NCBI RefSeq assembly: GCF_002940205.1
Contig: NZ_MDSK01000043.1
Span: 1-35,563, forward strand
Reading direction: 5' to 3'
DNA length: 35,563 nucleotides
DNA from: Xanthomonas arboricola pv. guizotiae
GTDB taxonomy: Bacteria > Pseudomonadota > Gammaproteobacteria > Xanthomonadales > Xanthomonadaceae
Position numbers and translations under genes: made by a program. This document shows positions 1 through 8,692 of the stretch, in pieces. The stretch's first letter is position 1; every line of letters starts with the position of its first letter. Under the pieces are notes generated by a model. The model saw nothing but the letters and a program-made list of their open reading frames with translations. It was not told the DNA's origin and ran no database searches.

Positions 1-441
1 GGAAGTTGCCGCCGCTGCACTTCAATCCGCCGCAGCGTCTTTCCGTGTAGCTAGCCGCCCATCATAGCCGGCTTTTCCGTTTCGTCAACACCTTGTGATG
101 TTTCCGACTCGCCCCGTCCGTTGTTGCGGTGCCTGGAGAAGCGCCGCCGTCCTGAGCGAGGCCGCGCAGTTTATCGAGACTGCGCAGAAGTGCAAGCACT
201 TTTTGACACGGGCATGACACCGACGTCATTGCGCCAATGCGCGAGGCCTGATTTCAAGCGCTTTGCGGTGTATCGGGTCTGATCTCTCTAACAAAGTCAT
301 GGCAGCGTGTGTCCGCATTGCAGCGACGTCGTGCTTCCAGGCAGGACAACAAGAGCGTCGACAGAGAGCCGACCACGCAAGGTGCGCTATCGATCACCGG
401 CGCGCTCGGTGAAAATGCATGCTCCTGATAGAGACCTCACG
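1..441. other. Spacer upstream of benE-like gene
   Basis: I see no convincing gene, RNA or strong hairpin in this stretch. It is less GC-rich in codon pattern than the genes around it. Frames open across its right half only extend the symporter gene upstream and give an arginine-rich N-terminus unlike a transporter, so the coding region is taken to begin at 442. A promoter for the symporter should lie here, but I cannot place it. Confidence 0.5.
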
Positions 442-1617
442 ATGCCTCCCTCCCGCAGCCTGCTTCGCGATCTGTCCCTGCCTGCGATTGCCGCAGGCTT
501 TGTCACCGTGTTGGTGGGCTTTGCCAGTTCTGCGGTGATCGTGTTCGAGGCGGCGCGTCACCTGGGCGCGGACCAAGCGCAGATCGCTTCATGGATGTGG
601 GCGCTCGGCATCGGCATGGGCGTGACCTGCATCGGCCTGTCGCTGCGCTACCGGGTGCCGGTGGTGACGGCCTGGTCCACGCCGGGCGCGGCGATGTTGA
701 TCGGCAGTGCGGCCGGGGTGCCGTTGCGCGAGGCGGTCGGTGCGTTTGTGCTGGCGGCGGTGCTTGGCATGCTGGCCGGCTTCTCGGGGTTATTCGAGAA
801 GGCGATCCGGCGCATTCCGATCTCGCTGGCCTCCGGCATGTTGGCCGGGGTGTTGTTGCGTTTCGGGCTGGACCTGTTCGTGGCGATGCAGAACCAGGTG
901 TGGCTGGCGCTGGCGATGCTGGCGGCCTATCTGGCCGGGCGGCGCTGGTTTGCGCGCTATGCGGTGATCGCCACTTTGCTGGTCGGCGTGGCGATTGCGG
1001 CCGGCAGCGGGTTGATGCAGTGGAAGAGCGTGCAGCTTGAACTGGCCCAGCCGGTGCTGGTGGTGCCGTCGTTGTCGTGGGCGGCGTTGTTCGGGCTGGC
1101 GATTCCGTTGTTCGTGGTCACCATGGCCTCGCAGAACGTGCCGGGCGTGGCGGTGATCCGCGCTTCCGGCTATGCGGTGCCGATCTCGCCGACGATCGGC
1201 TGGATCGGGGTGGTCAATACGCTGCTGGCACCGTTCGGCGGCTATGCCTTGAACCTGGCGGCGATCACCGCGGCGATCTGCATGGGTCGCGAGGCGCACG
1301 AGGATCCGGCGCGGCGTTACACCGCTGCGGTGAGCGCGGGCGTGTTCTATGTGCTGATCGGCGTGTTCGGCGCGACCGTGGCGGCGGTGTTTGCCGCCTT
1401 CCCGCGCGAGCTGGTGATGGCCATCGCCGGGATCGCCTTGCTGGGCACGATCGGCAACAGCCTGGCGGCCGCCTTGCAGCAGGACAGCGAGCGCGAAGCA
1501 GCCTTGATCACCTTCCTGGTGACCGCATCGGGGCTGACGCTGGGCGGGATCGGCGCTTCGTTCTGGGGCCTGGTGGCCGGGACGATCACCTTGCTGGTAT
1601 TGCGGCCGCGGGCTTAG
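442..1617 (+). CDS. benE: BenE-family benzoate/H+ symporter
   Basis: This encodes a polytopic inner-membrane protein of 391 residues, matching the BenE/YdcO family (about 390-400 residues). Family members are thought to import benzoate or related aromatics with protons. It is almost entirely hydrophobic segments, with about ten to twelve membrane spans. The stretches ASWMWALGIGMG, the TAWSTPGAAMLI region and the central FVVTMASQNVPG motif are characteristic of BenE. The start at 442 puts the family's usual N-terminus (SLLRDLSLPAIAAGF) near the beginning; an alternative ATG lies at 415. No benzoate catabolic genes are visible nearby, so the substrate is uncertain. It converges on bphP with a 160-bp gap. 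Confidence 0.85.
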   Translation: MPPSRSLLRDLSLPAIAAGFVTVLVGFASSAVIVFEAARHLGADQAQIASWMWALGIGMGVTCIGLSLRYRVPVVTAWSTPGAAMLIGSAAGVPLREAVGAFVLAAVLGMLAGFSGLFEKAIRRIPISLASGMLAGVLLRFGLDLFVAMQNQVWLALAMLAAYLAGRRWFARYAVIATLLVGVAIAAGSGLMQWKSVQLELAQPVLVVPSLSWAALFGLAIPLFVVTMASQNVPGVAVIRASGYAVPISPTIGWIGVVNTLLAPFGGYALNLAAITAAICMGREAHEDPARRYTAAVSAGVFYVLIGVFGATVAAVFAAFPRELVMAIAGIALLGTIGNSLAAALQQDSEREAALITFLVTASGLTLGGIGASFWGLVAGTITLLVLRPRA

Positions 1618-1777
1618 CACGGCGATCAACACGACGGCGCGCACCGCCAGGCGGGCGCGGCCGGGGCGCGGACTCCTCGGCACTGCGGTGCTTCCGCGCC
1701 TTCCGCGCCCACCTGGCGACTGCGCGCCACGATTTGGCTGCCACTCCTAGCTGCGGCAGCCCGACCGTTGTCGGCGC

Positions 1778-3679
1778 CTATTCGGGGTCGCGTAGCTGCA
1801 GCAGCCAGTGGGCGGTGACGCCATTGGGGCTGGGCAGCGGCTCGAGATGGAACTGGCGGTACACCGGTGCGCTGTCCTGCGAGCGCAGCGGCAGGGTGAC
1901 GTAGGCGGGGCGCCCTTGCCGCAACGCGTCTTCGAGCAGTTCGACCTTGGGCGCGGCGGCGTCGCTGGCCAGCAGGGACAGGATGTCGCAACCGATCAGG
2001 TCGGCCACTTCGGTCTGGCTGAGCTCTGCGAAGGCCGGGTTGACGAACATCAGCCGGTGCGCGTCCGTGGCGCCGCGTTCGATGATGGCCACACCGTCGC
2101 GCAGCCGCGAGAGCGAGGCTTCGAGCAAGGTGAAATCCTGCTGGAAGCGCTTGCGCTCCATCAGTTCGATCAGCACGCGCAGGCTGCGCGCCGATTCCAG
2201 GTGCAGCGGCGACCAGCGCCGCGCGCGACCACGCACGGTTTCCTGCCAGAGGTCGAAGCTCTTGCGTGGCGACAAGCGTGAGTTGGGGATGTCCGCCAGT
2301 TTGGCCAGCTGCGGATTGCCGGCCCATTTGACCTGCTGCACCTGTTCGCGGCGGGTCCACAGCAAGGCGCTGCGCGACTGCGGCATCAGCGGCACGAAAA
2401 TGAAACCGGCCGCCAGCGGGGCGAGGTCGGCCAGCTCGGGGAACACCTCGCCGATCGCATCCACATGCAGGGCGCCGACCGCGTCTTCGCGCAGGGCATC
2501 GTGGTGTTCGGATTCGATGTGGTCGCGGATGCGGCGCAGCGCGGCCGCATCCGGCGTGCTGCCATGCCGGCTGATCTCGCCGCCGTGAAAGATCGCCACG
2601 CCGTCGGCGTCGACCACGTCCATCAGGTCCGGCGCCATGTCGGCGAGCATTTCCACGGTCATCTGGTCGGCATCGTTGAAGTCGGTGATCAACTTCTCGC
2701 GCACGGTGAGCAGCACCGATTCCATGTGCGCACGCGCCACCGCCTGCAACCCGCCGATGCGCCCGGCCAGCGCACGGGTCACCGCATCGGTGGCGTCGCG
2801 CATGGCGTGGCTGGTGAAATGCGGGCTGTAGTGGTGGCAGGAGATCAGCCCCCACAGCGCATCGTTGACGACGATCGAGGACACCAGCGTGGCGGTCACG
2901 CCCATGTTGGCCAGGTATTCCAGATGCACCGGCGAGACGCTGCGCAGGCTGACATCGCTCAGGTCCACCGGGGTGCCCAGACGCGGATGCAGCGTGGGTT
3001 CGATCGCCGACGCCCGATAGCCGACATCGGCGATCTGGCGGACGCGGTTGCGCAGGTACAGCGCGCGCGCCTGGGCCGGGATGTCGGTGGCCGGGTAATG
3101 CAGGCCCAGATAGGCATCCAGCTCGGGCTGGCGCGCTTCTGCGATGACGTCGCCATTCCACTCTTCATCGAAGCGATACACCATCACCCGATCGAAGCCG
3201 ATCATGCTGCGCAGCCCCTTGGCGGCGCGCACGGCGGCTTCGGCGATGCCGGGATCGCGCTCGATGCTGCGCAGCAGCGGCAGCGCTTCGCGCAGGGTGA
3301 CGTCCATCAGGCGCGCGTCGCGCGGCTCGATTTCCACCAGCCACTGCTCCGGATACAGATGCCAGGCGGCTACCCAGGGGTGGTCGGTGGGTGCTGCACG
3401 CAGGGGAAAGCGCACGTCGGCATGCAGCAGGTGCTGCGCCTGGTCCTCCACCGCGAACGGCTGCTCGCCGGGCAGTTCCAGCGCTTGCGTGTAGACCATG
3501 CCCAGCAGCTCGGCCAGCGGCACGCCGAGCAGGTCGGCGGCGGTGGTGCTGGCCTGCACGATGCGGCCGTCGGCCGGCTCGATCACCAGCAGCACGCCGT
3601 ACGGCTGGATCAGGCCGGGAATATGGATCGGCTCACGCGCACAGACATCCATATCCAGGGGTTCGGTGGACTGATTCAC
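1778..3679 (-). CDS. bphP: Bacteriophytochrome BphP (PAS-GAF-PHY-PAS9)
   Basis: This is a red/far-red photoreceptor of 633 residues that binds biliverdin. The N-terminal Cys13 in MDVCAREP sits where bacteriophytochromes form the thioether to biliverdin. The GAF domain (about 130-310) has the DIP motif at 199-201 and CHHY at 281-284. The PHY domain (about 315-505) carries the tongue with PRKSF at 471-475. A second PAS domain (about 516-632) ends the protein in place of a histidine kinase, as in the known X. campestris BphP, so output is probably by protein contact. The GTG start at 3679 is chosen because it overlaps the bphO stop as GTGA and places the chromophore cysteine at 13. It is probably co-transcribed with bphO, which supplies the chromophore. 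Confidence 0.93.
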   Translation of the reverse strand: MNQSTEPLDMDVCAREPIHIPGLIQPYGVLLVIEPADGRIVQASTTAADLLGVPLAELLGMVYTQALELPGEQPFAVEDQAQHLLHADVRFPLRAAPTDHPWVAAWHLYPEQWLVEIEPRDARLMDVTLREALPLLRSIERDPGIAEAAVRAAKGLRSMIGFDRVMVYRFDEEWNGDVIAEARQPELDAYLGLHYPATDIPAQARALYLRNRVRQIADVGYRASAIEPTLHPRLGTPVDLSDVSLRSVSPVHLEYLANMGVTATLVSSIVVNDALWGLISCHHYSPHFTSHAMRDATDAVTRALAGRIGGLQAVARAHMESVLLTVREKLITDFNDADQMTVEMLADMAPDLMDVVDADGVAIFHGGEISRHGSTPDAAALRRIRDHIESEHHDALREDAVGALHVDAIGEVFPELADLAPLAAGFIFVPLMPQSRSALLWTRREQVQQVKWAGNPQLAKLADIPNSRLSPRKSFDLWQETVRGRARRWSPLHLESARSLRVLIELMERKRFQQDFTLLEASLSRLRDGVAIIERGATDAHRLMFVNPAFAELSQTEVADLIGCDILSLLASDAAAPKVELLEDALRQGRPAYVTLPLRSQDSAPVYRQFHLEPLPSPNGVTAHWLLQLRDPE

Positions 3680-4269
3680 GCGCGCGGCTCCGCTGCAAGA
3701 CAGGTGTGGAAGTGGGCAAACATGCGCTGCGCACCGTCGATGGCGGACGCGCGCGCGGAAGAGGTGTCCAGGCATTGGTCGAGCACGGCCTGGAAACGGC
3801 GCCAGCCGGCCGGATCGTCGTTGGCCAGTTCGAAATAGCGCAAGGCATCAGCCAGTGCGGGCTGCTGCTTGCGCAAGGTGCGCGCGATCATCCGCCCGCC
3901 CAGTTGCGATCCTTCGATGACGTAGAGCATGCCCCAGCGCGCGGCATCTCGGCCGGCGGCCGGCGCTGCGATGGCTGTCTGCGGTTGCTGACCGAGCGTG
4001 TGCAGGTCCTGGCACAGGGCCGGGACGCGGCGGCGGTACTGCCAGCCGGTGCCGATCAGGGTGTCGAGCCAGTCGCTCAGGTGCGCCTCGAAACCGGCCA
4101 GCAGGGCATGGTGCCGGCGCAGGATCAGCGCGTAGGCCGCGCGATCGACCCGCCCCTGCCCCAGTGCCTGCATCAGCGGAACCGTTTCGACCAGGCGGTG
4201 GGTGTCCTGCGTGGCATGGCGCAGCGCGAGCGCGGCCGAAGGCGGAACAGCCAGGGTGTCAGGACACAT
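3676..4269 (-). CDS. bphO: Biliverdin-producing heme oxygenase BphO
   Basis: This 197-residue protein matches bacterial heme oxygenases (about 190-210 residues), which open heme to biliverdin, CO and iron. The N-terminal segment LRHATQDTHRLVE contains the probable proximal heme ligand, His24. The distal-helix motif YVIEGSQLGGRMIA (about 116-129) carries the flexible glycines that contact heme. The gene lies directly upstream of bphP and overlaps its GTG start by 4 nt, the usual arrangement for making the chromophore where the apo-photoreceptor is translated. It lies 99 bp downstream of the MFS gene on the same strand, so a longer transcript is possible. Confidence 0.92.
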   Translation of the reverse strand: MCPDTLAVPPSAALALRHATQDTHRLVETVPLMQALGQGRVDRAAYALILRRHHALLAGFEAHLSDWLDTLIGTGWQYRRRVPALCQDLHTLGQQPQTAIAAPAAGRDAARWGMLYVIEGSQLGGRMIARTLRKQQPALADALRYFELANDDPAGWRRFQAVLDQCLDTSSARASAIDGAQRMFAHFHTCLAAEPRA

Positions 4270-4368
4270 AGGGAGCGAAGGCGGTGCCGCAGCACGGAGT
4301 GCATCAGCCTAGCAGTGACTGCGCGAATCGGATAAAGCGGGCGCGAGCACAAACTGAATAGGTTGGCA

Positions 4369-5634
4369 TCACCCCTGTGCTGCGGGGGCCACGACGGCCC
4401 CCCGCCCTGCCCGGCGCCAGGCCATGACCCAGCCTGCGGCCAGCAGGACACCCGCCAGCAACCAGGGTGCGCCGGGCAGGTGCAGCGGTGCGCCACGGCC
4501 GATGAACCAGGCGAACACGTTGGCAAACAGCAGCGGACCGGCGATGCCGGCCAGACTGACCAGGCTGGTCAGCGCGCCCTGCACGCGGCCCTGCGCATCG
4601 GCGCCGACCTCGCGGGTGATCAGGGCCTGCGCGGCCGGGGCGGCGATCGCCCAGAACGCGCTGATCGGCACGCCGATCAGGAACGCGGTACCGCTGTCGG
4701 CCAGCCCGTAGATGACGAAACCGACCACCCCGCAGCCCAGGCCCAGCAGCAGCGCACGGCGTTCGCCCAGCCAGCGCACCAGCCGGCCGACCAGCAGCGC
4801 ATTGACGATGATGCTGCACACGCCGACGCCGGCCAGCACCCAGCTCACTTCGCGCGGGCCCCAGTGGTATTGGTAGCCGGCGAACAGCACGAAGATGCTG
4901 GGGTAGACGTAGTGCGCCAGGTTGGCCAGAAACACCACCGAGGCCAGGCCGAACACCTGCGGATACCGGCGCAGCAGCTTGAGCGCGCCGAGCGGATTGG
5001 CATGCGACCAGTCCAGCCGCGCGCTGCGGCGTTCGGCGGGTAGCGACTCGGGCAGCACGAACCAGCCATACAGCACGTTCAACAGCGCCAGCGCGGCGGC
5101 AAACCAGAACGGCCAGCGCAGGCCGATGCTGCCCAGCCAGCCGCCGATCAGCGGGCCGGCGACAAAGCCAATGCCGAACGCGGCGCCAAGCATGCCGAAC
5201 GCGCCGGCGCGTTTGTCGGCCGGGGTGACATCGGCGATGTAGGCATTGGCGGTGGAGAAGCTGGCCGAGCACACCCCGGAAATCACCCGCGCCAGCAGCA
5301 GCATCGGCAGGGAATGGGCGACCGCCATCAGGATGAAATCCAGGCCCAGACCGAGGCAGGAAAGCAGGATCACCGGGCGGCGGCCGTAGCGGTCGGACAA
5401 GGTGCCCTGCAGCGGCGAGCAGACGAACTGGATGGCGGCGAACAAAAAGCCGAACCAGCCGATCCAGCCGGCGGCCACCACGTAGTCGCCGCCGGTGAAG
5501 TGCCGCACCAGATCCGGCAGCACCGGAATGATCACGCCGAACGACAGCACGTCGATCAGCACGGTGATGAAGATGAAGATCAGCGCGGCGCGGCGCCGGC
5601 CCGTGGCGGGAGCGGAAGCTGGAGGGAGAGACAT
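4369..5634 (-). CDS. TCR/Tet-type MFS efflux transporter
   Basis: This 421-residue, twelve-helix major facilitator resembles the TetA (class A-C) drug/H+ antiporter group. The first helix is followed by the family's VLIDVLSFGVIIPVLPDLV pattern. Motif A appears in the loop between helices 2 and 3 as GTLSDRYGRRPV. Helix 5 has the antiporter motif C-like run GIGFVAGPLIGGWLG. The start at 5634 gives a short cytoplasmic N-terminus ending in GRRRAAL before helix 1; upstream codons are repeat-derived and were excluded. It is probably an exporter of a small toxic compound. No TetR-type regulator lies beside it, so a tetracycline-specific role is not supported. Confidence 0.85.
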   Translation of the reverse strand: MSLPPASAPATGRRRAALIFIFITVLIDVLSFGVIIPVLPDLVRHFTGGDYVVAAGWIGWFGFLFAAIQFVCSPLQGTLSDRYGRRPVILLSCLGLGLDFILMAVAHSLPMLLLARVISGVCSASFSTANAYIADVTPADKRAGAFGMLGAAFGIGFVAGPLIGGWLGSIGLRWPFWFAAALALLNVLYGWFVLPESLPAERRSARLDWSHANPLGALKLLRRYPQVFGLASVVFLANLAHYVYPSIFVLFAGYQYHWGPREVSWVLAGVGVCSIIVNALLVGRLVRWLGERRALLLGLGCGVVGFVIYGLADSGTAFLIGVPISAFWAIAAPAAQALITREVGADAQGRVQGALTSLVSLAGIAGPLLFANVFAWFIGRGAPLHLPGAPWLLAGVLLAAGWVMAWRRAGRGAVVAPAAQG

Positions 5635-5740
5635 CGCGCGGCGCAGTGGGGCGAAGCGGCGAGTGTAGCGAGGGAAGCACTTGGTCGGTGGGTCTGGGCA
5701 AGGGAAGCCCTGGTGGTTGGCCAGCTGCACGGGCGGACGC

Positions 5741-5784
5741 ACCCTCATCCGCCCTTCGGGCACCTTCTCCCGGTGGGAGAAGGG
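5741..5784 (+). repeat. REP-like palindromic element, type B
   Basis: The element reads ACCCTCATCCGCCC, then TTCGGGCACC, then an inverted repeat TTCTCCC-GGT-GGGAGAA. A close copy lies at 27289-27336. It sits between the MFS gene and the mutarotase gene, outside both chosen coding regions, and can form a hairpin in either transcript. Such elements are typical of Xanthomonas spacers. Confidence 0.7.
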
Positions 5785-5854
5785 AGTCATGCTGCTTCTT
5801 TACGGTTTTGGAAAGCAGTGCAGGCTCCGCGCGAGCCTGGGGTGATTCTTGCGC

Positions 5855-6715
5855 TTACTCGACGCTGATGGTCTGGGTCAGGGTGTGGCTGGCGCCGGGG
5901 GCGAGTTCGATCACGTCCGGGCCGGCGTTGGCCGCTTCCAGGCAGACATAATGGCGCCAGCCCTCGCCCACGTCGGCCATGTTCTGGCCGGCGTCTTCGC
6001 CCGGATTCCAGGCCACCAGCGAGCGGCTGCCTTCGGTGGCGATGACGATGCGGCGGCCGAGCACCGGGTCGGTGAGCGTGTAGCGGCCGCCGGCGTTGGT
6101 GTAGATGCGGTCGCTGCGGCCGGGGTCGCGCGGGTCGCGCAGGCTCCAGTCGCCCTGCTGGCGGCGGACGGTGGCGTAGTTCTCGTACTTGTCGAGGTAG
6201 TCCAGCCCGTCCAGGCCCTGCACGCTGACGGTGAGCGCGTCGCCGACGCGGAAGTAGTTGTGCAGCGCCTGGGTGAAGCGCACCGGGGCCGGGCTGGTGT
6301 TTTCGGTGATCAGGCTTTGTTCGAGGGTGCGGCCGATGCGCAGGGTCATGCGCAGGCGCAGCGCCAGGTCGTCGAAGCTGGGCGGGGTCAGCGTGAGCAC
6401 CAGGGTGCCGTCGTCCTCGCGCCGGCTCTCGGTGAGCTGCCAGGGCACGGTGCGCACGAAGCCGTGCGCGGGGACCTCGCCGGTCTGGTCCTGGCGGCCG
6501 AAGTACGGCCAGCACACCGGCGCGCCGCCACGGATCGGGGTGGGCGGCTGCTTGGCGGTGGGCGACAGCCACATCACGTCCTGCCCGCCCTTGGGCACGA
6601 ACGACAGCAGCTGGCCGCCGAACAGGCTGATGGCGGCGGTGGAGAACGGGGTGTCGATCAACAGCGAGGGAAAGCCGTGGAAGTCGCCTGTGCGCAGGCC
6701 GGTGAGGTCGGACAT
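5855..6715 (-). CDS. D-hexose-6-phosphate mutarotase (internal start)
   Basis: This 286-residue segment matches the YeaD-type aldose-1-epimerase-like family, which interconverts the anomers of hexose 6-phosphates in the cytoplasm. Family features are RGGAPVCWPYFG (about 62-73), PAHGFVRTVPWQ (about 82-93), the HNYFRVGD catalytic histidine region, and a glutamate in the VCLEAAN segment near the C-terminus. The ATG at 6715 follows an AAGG ribosome-site match with about 8 nt spacing, so it can be translated independently of the transglycosylase frame that reads into it without a stop. I judge independent initiation likely because the family is cytosolic and normally starts just before SDLTGLRTG-like sequence. 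Confidence 0.82.
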   Translation of the reverse strand: MSDLTGLRTGDFHGFPSLLIDTPFSTAAISLFGGQLLSFVPKGGQDVMWLSPTAKQPPTPIRGGAPVCWPYFGRQDQTGEVPAHGFVRTVPWQLTESRREDDGTLVLTLTPPSFDDLALRLRMTLRIGRTLEQSLITENTSPAPVRFTQALHNYFRVGDALTVSVQGLDGLDYLDKYENYATVRRQQGDWSLRDPRDPGRSDRIYTNAGGRYTLTDPVLGRRIVIATEGSRSLVAWNPGEDAGQNMADVGEGWRHYVCLEAANAGPDVIELAPGASHTLTQTISVE

Positions 6716-8017
6716 GGGGGGTGCCTTGTGGACGATGGGGGATTGGACGAATGCGGGATAGGCGGCCGGCAGCTTGAACGCCGTGGCGCGGATGGCCGCC
6801 GCGCCGGCGACCGGCGGCGCGGCGCGCAGGGCGGTGAGGATGCGTTGGCCGGGGCGGCCGTCGGCCGGCTGCAGGCCCAGGCGGGTCTGCTCGACCTGGA
6901 TGGCGCGCCGGCTGGCGGTGCCGATCACGCCGTCGGCCTCGCCGATCAGGTGGCCGCGGGCCAGCAGCAGTTGCTGCAGTTCGCGCCGTTCGGGCCGGCC
7001 CAGGCCGGGGTCGTCGGTGGGCCAGGCAGCGGCCAGGCCGGGGCCGCCGCGCAGGCGGTCGGCGAGCAGGGCGATCGACAGCGCGTAGCTTTCGGCGGCG
7101 TTGTAGGCGTAGATCGCGTCGTAGTTGCGGAACACCAGGAATGCCGGGCCGGTCGCGCCGGCCGGCAGCAGCAGGGCGGCCGGGGTTTCGGCGGGCAGGC
7201 CGGCCGGCGCCAGCGCCTTGCCGTCGGTGCCGAGCAGGCCGGCGGTTTGCCAGGCCTGCAGCGGTTGGCGCCGGGTGCGGCCGGCCTTGCTGGCATCGAA
7301 GCCGGCGGGCAGGCGGACTTCCATGCCCCAGGGACGGGCGCGCTCCCAGCCGGCCTTGACCAGATAGTTGGCGGTGGAGGCCAGCGCGTCGGGAATGCTG
7401 GCGACCAGGTCGCGGCGGCCGTCGCCGTCGCCATCCACCGCGATGCGGGCATAGGTCGAGGGCATGAACTGGGTCTGCCCGAAGGCGCCGGCCCAGGAGC
7501 CAGTGAGCCCATCGGCAGAGAGATCGCCCTGCTGCAACAGGCTGAGCAAAGCGAGCAATTCGCCGCGAAAGAACGGCTGACGGCGGCCCGCGCACGACAG
7601 CGTGGCCAGCGAGACCAGCAGCGGGCGCTTGCCGGTGACGCGGCCGTAGTCGCTCTCCACACCCCAGACCGCCACGATGGTGGCCGGATCGACCCCGGTC
7701 TGTTCGGACAGGCGCGCAAGCAAGGCGCGGTGGGTGGCCAGCGTGGCCTGGCCGTCGGCGACGCGCTGGCTGTCGACCAGGCTGGCGAGGTAGTCCCAGA
7801 TCGGGGTGGTGAACTCGGGCTGGGCATCGAGCAGCGGCAATACGCTGGGATCGGGCGCCAGGCCGGCGGTGAAGCGCTGGAAGTCGGCGGCCCCCACGCC
7901 CTTGGCGGCGGCCTGGGTCTGCAGGCCGGCCAGGCAGCGGTCGAAGGCCGGATCGGCGCAGGCGAGCAGCGGCGCCAGCGCCAACAGCGCAGGCAGGACG
8001 CGCCGGGTCGGCGTCAC
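5855..8017 (-). CDS. MltB-type lytic transglycosylase fused in frame to a mutarotase domain
   Basis: An uninterrupted 720-residue frame joins two recognisable proteins. Residues 1-20 look like a lipoprotein signal (RR, hydrophobic run, lipobox LLAC with Cys20). Residues about 25-330 match MltB-family lytic transglycosylases, which cleave murein to 1,6-anhydro ends. The catalytic Glu121 is in WGVESDYG, followed by the family's AGAFGQTQFMPSTY segment. Residues about 365-420 resemble a peptidoglycan-binding domain (GEADGVIGTASRRAI). From residue 435 onward the protein is a hexose-6-phosphate mutarotase. The linker at about 421-434 and the preceding codons contain no stop. The GTG start at 8017 is chosen for the signal sequence. 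Joining a periplasmic enzyme to a normally cytoplasmic one is odd; the natural product may be read-through only, or two proteins. Confidence 0.7.
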   Translation of the reverse strand: MTPTRRVLPALLALAPLLACADPAFDRCLAGLQTQAAAKGVGAADFQRFTAGLAPDPSVLPLLDAQPEFTTPIWDYLASLVDSQRVADGQATLATHRALLARLSEQTGVDPATIVAVWGVESDYGRVTGKRPLLVSLATLSCAGRRQPFFRGELLALLSLLQQGDLSADGLTGSWAGAFGQTQFMPSTYARIAVDGDGDGRRDLVASIPDALASTANYLVKAGWERARPWGMEVRLPAGFDASKAGRTRRQPLQAWQTAGLLGTDGKALAPAGLPAETPAALLLPAGATGPAFLVFRNYDAIYAYNAAESYALSIALLADRLRGGPGLAAAWPTDDPGLGRPERRELQQLLLARGHLIGEADGVIGTASRRAIQVEQTRLGLQPADGRPGQRILTALRAAPPVAGAAAIRATAFKLPAAYPAFVQSPIVHKAPPMSDLTGLRTGDFHGFPSLLIDTPFSTAAISLFGGQLLSFVPKGGQDVMWLSPTAKQPPTPIRGGAPVCWPYFGRQDQTGEVPAHGFVRTVPWQLTESRREDDGTLVLTLTPPSFDDLALRLRMTLRIGRTLEQSLITENTSPAPVRFTQALHNYFRVGDALTVSVQGLDGLDYLDKYENYATVRRQQGDWSLRDPRDPGRSDRIYTNAGGRYTLTDPVLGRRIVIATEGSRSLVAWNPGEDAGQNMADVGEGWRHYVCLEAANAGPDVIELAPGASHTLTQTISVE

Positions 8018-8327
8018 GGCGCGATCGCCGGCGTGTGGACGGAGGTCATGCGGTGGAGCGCTCCTGCGACAGGTCGAGCCGCCGAGGATAGCCAACCGGG
8101 CTGGTTGCAGGCGTGCAGGTGGTGAGGTTGCGACGGCAGCGTGCGCTGTGCTGGTCGGCGGCCCAATGCTGGGTGCCTGTCCGCTGCGCACGCTGTTCAG
8201 GGCGGTGGGCATGGCGCGCAGGCCATATGGCGCCTGTCGGAGGATGAGGTTGCGTGCCGATGCCGGGGCCGCGACCTGGCTCGTCGGGCGATACCGCCGC
8301 GCACACCGGCCACGTCGGCCCTTGCGC
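8018..8327. other. Spacer upstream of the transglycosylase gene
   Basis: About 310 bp between the start of the transglycosylase frame and the end of the small membrane-protein gene. Open frames here are low-complexity and Arg/Ala/Pro-rich, with no recognisable domain. It should contain the promoter of the transglycosylase gene, but I see no clear -10/-35 pair or hairpin. Confidence 0.4.
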
Positions 8328-8534
8328 TCAGCTGCCGTCGCCGGTGATGCCGGTCAGCAGCGACAATGCCGGGCTGGAGGGGCTGGTGTCGGACACACGA
8401 CGGGCGCGGGCCCTGCGCGGGGCATCGTGGCGAGGGCCGAACCAGATCATTGCCGTGGCCAGGCACGCCGGCAGCACGATCGCGAACACCACGATGGCCA
8501 CAAGCACCCACTGCCAGAGATTGAAGGTTGCCAT
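8328..8534 (-). CDS. Small single-helix membrane protein
   Basis: A 68-residue protein. Residues about 7-33 (WQWVLVAIVVFAIV and onward to MIWFG) form one strong membrane helix. It is followed by an Arg-rich cytoplasmic segment (HDAPRRARARR) and a Ser/Thr/Gly tail. The positive-inside pattern supports a real membrane peptide rather than a chance frame. A purine-rich AGGG stretch lies upstream of the ATG at a slightly long spacing. It superficially resembles TatA (start of a helix with WxW, FG after the helix) but lacks the amphipathic helix that would follow. No function is assigned. Confidence 0.5.
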   Translation of the reverse strand: MATFNLWQWVLVAIVVFAIVLPACLATAMIWFGPRHDAPRRARARRVSDTSPSSPALSLLTGITGDGS

Positions 8535-8692
8535 GATCGTGTTCGCCCTGCGGCGAGCTCCGCCGACGCGGCAAGCTTCCGGGATCGGCTGCGAACGTGG
8601 CGTCGAGAAACCGGGCCGGCCGGTGCCGGCCGTCGGGCTGAACGGCTTCATGGTGGGCGTGACCGCCGATCTCGCTCCGGCCTGGACCCGGC

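Noticed and set aside
1759..1778. Terminator between bphP and the symporter gene
   Set aside because: CCGAC-CGTT-GTCGG is only a 5-bp stem with no T-run on either strand.
5849..8125. 758-codon open frame on the plus strand
   Set aside because: It lies opposite the transglycosylase-mutarotase frame and is Gly/Ala/Arg-rich with no motif. The minus-strand reading has catalytic residues.
8328..8534. TatA homologue
   Set aside because: A WxW start and a helix followed by FG are present, but the amphipathic helix after the hinge is missing, and no tatB/tatC genes lie beside it.
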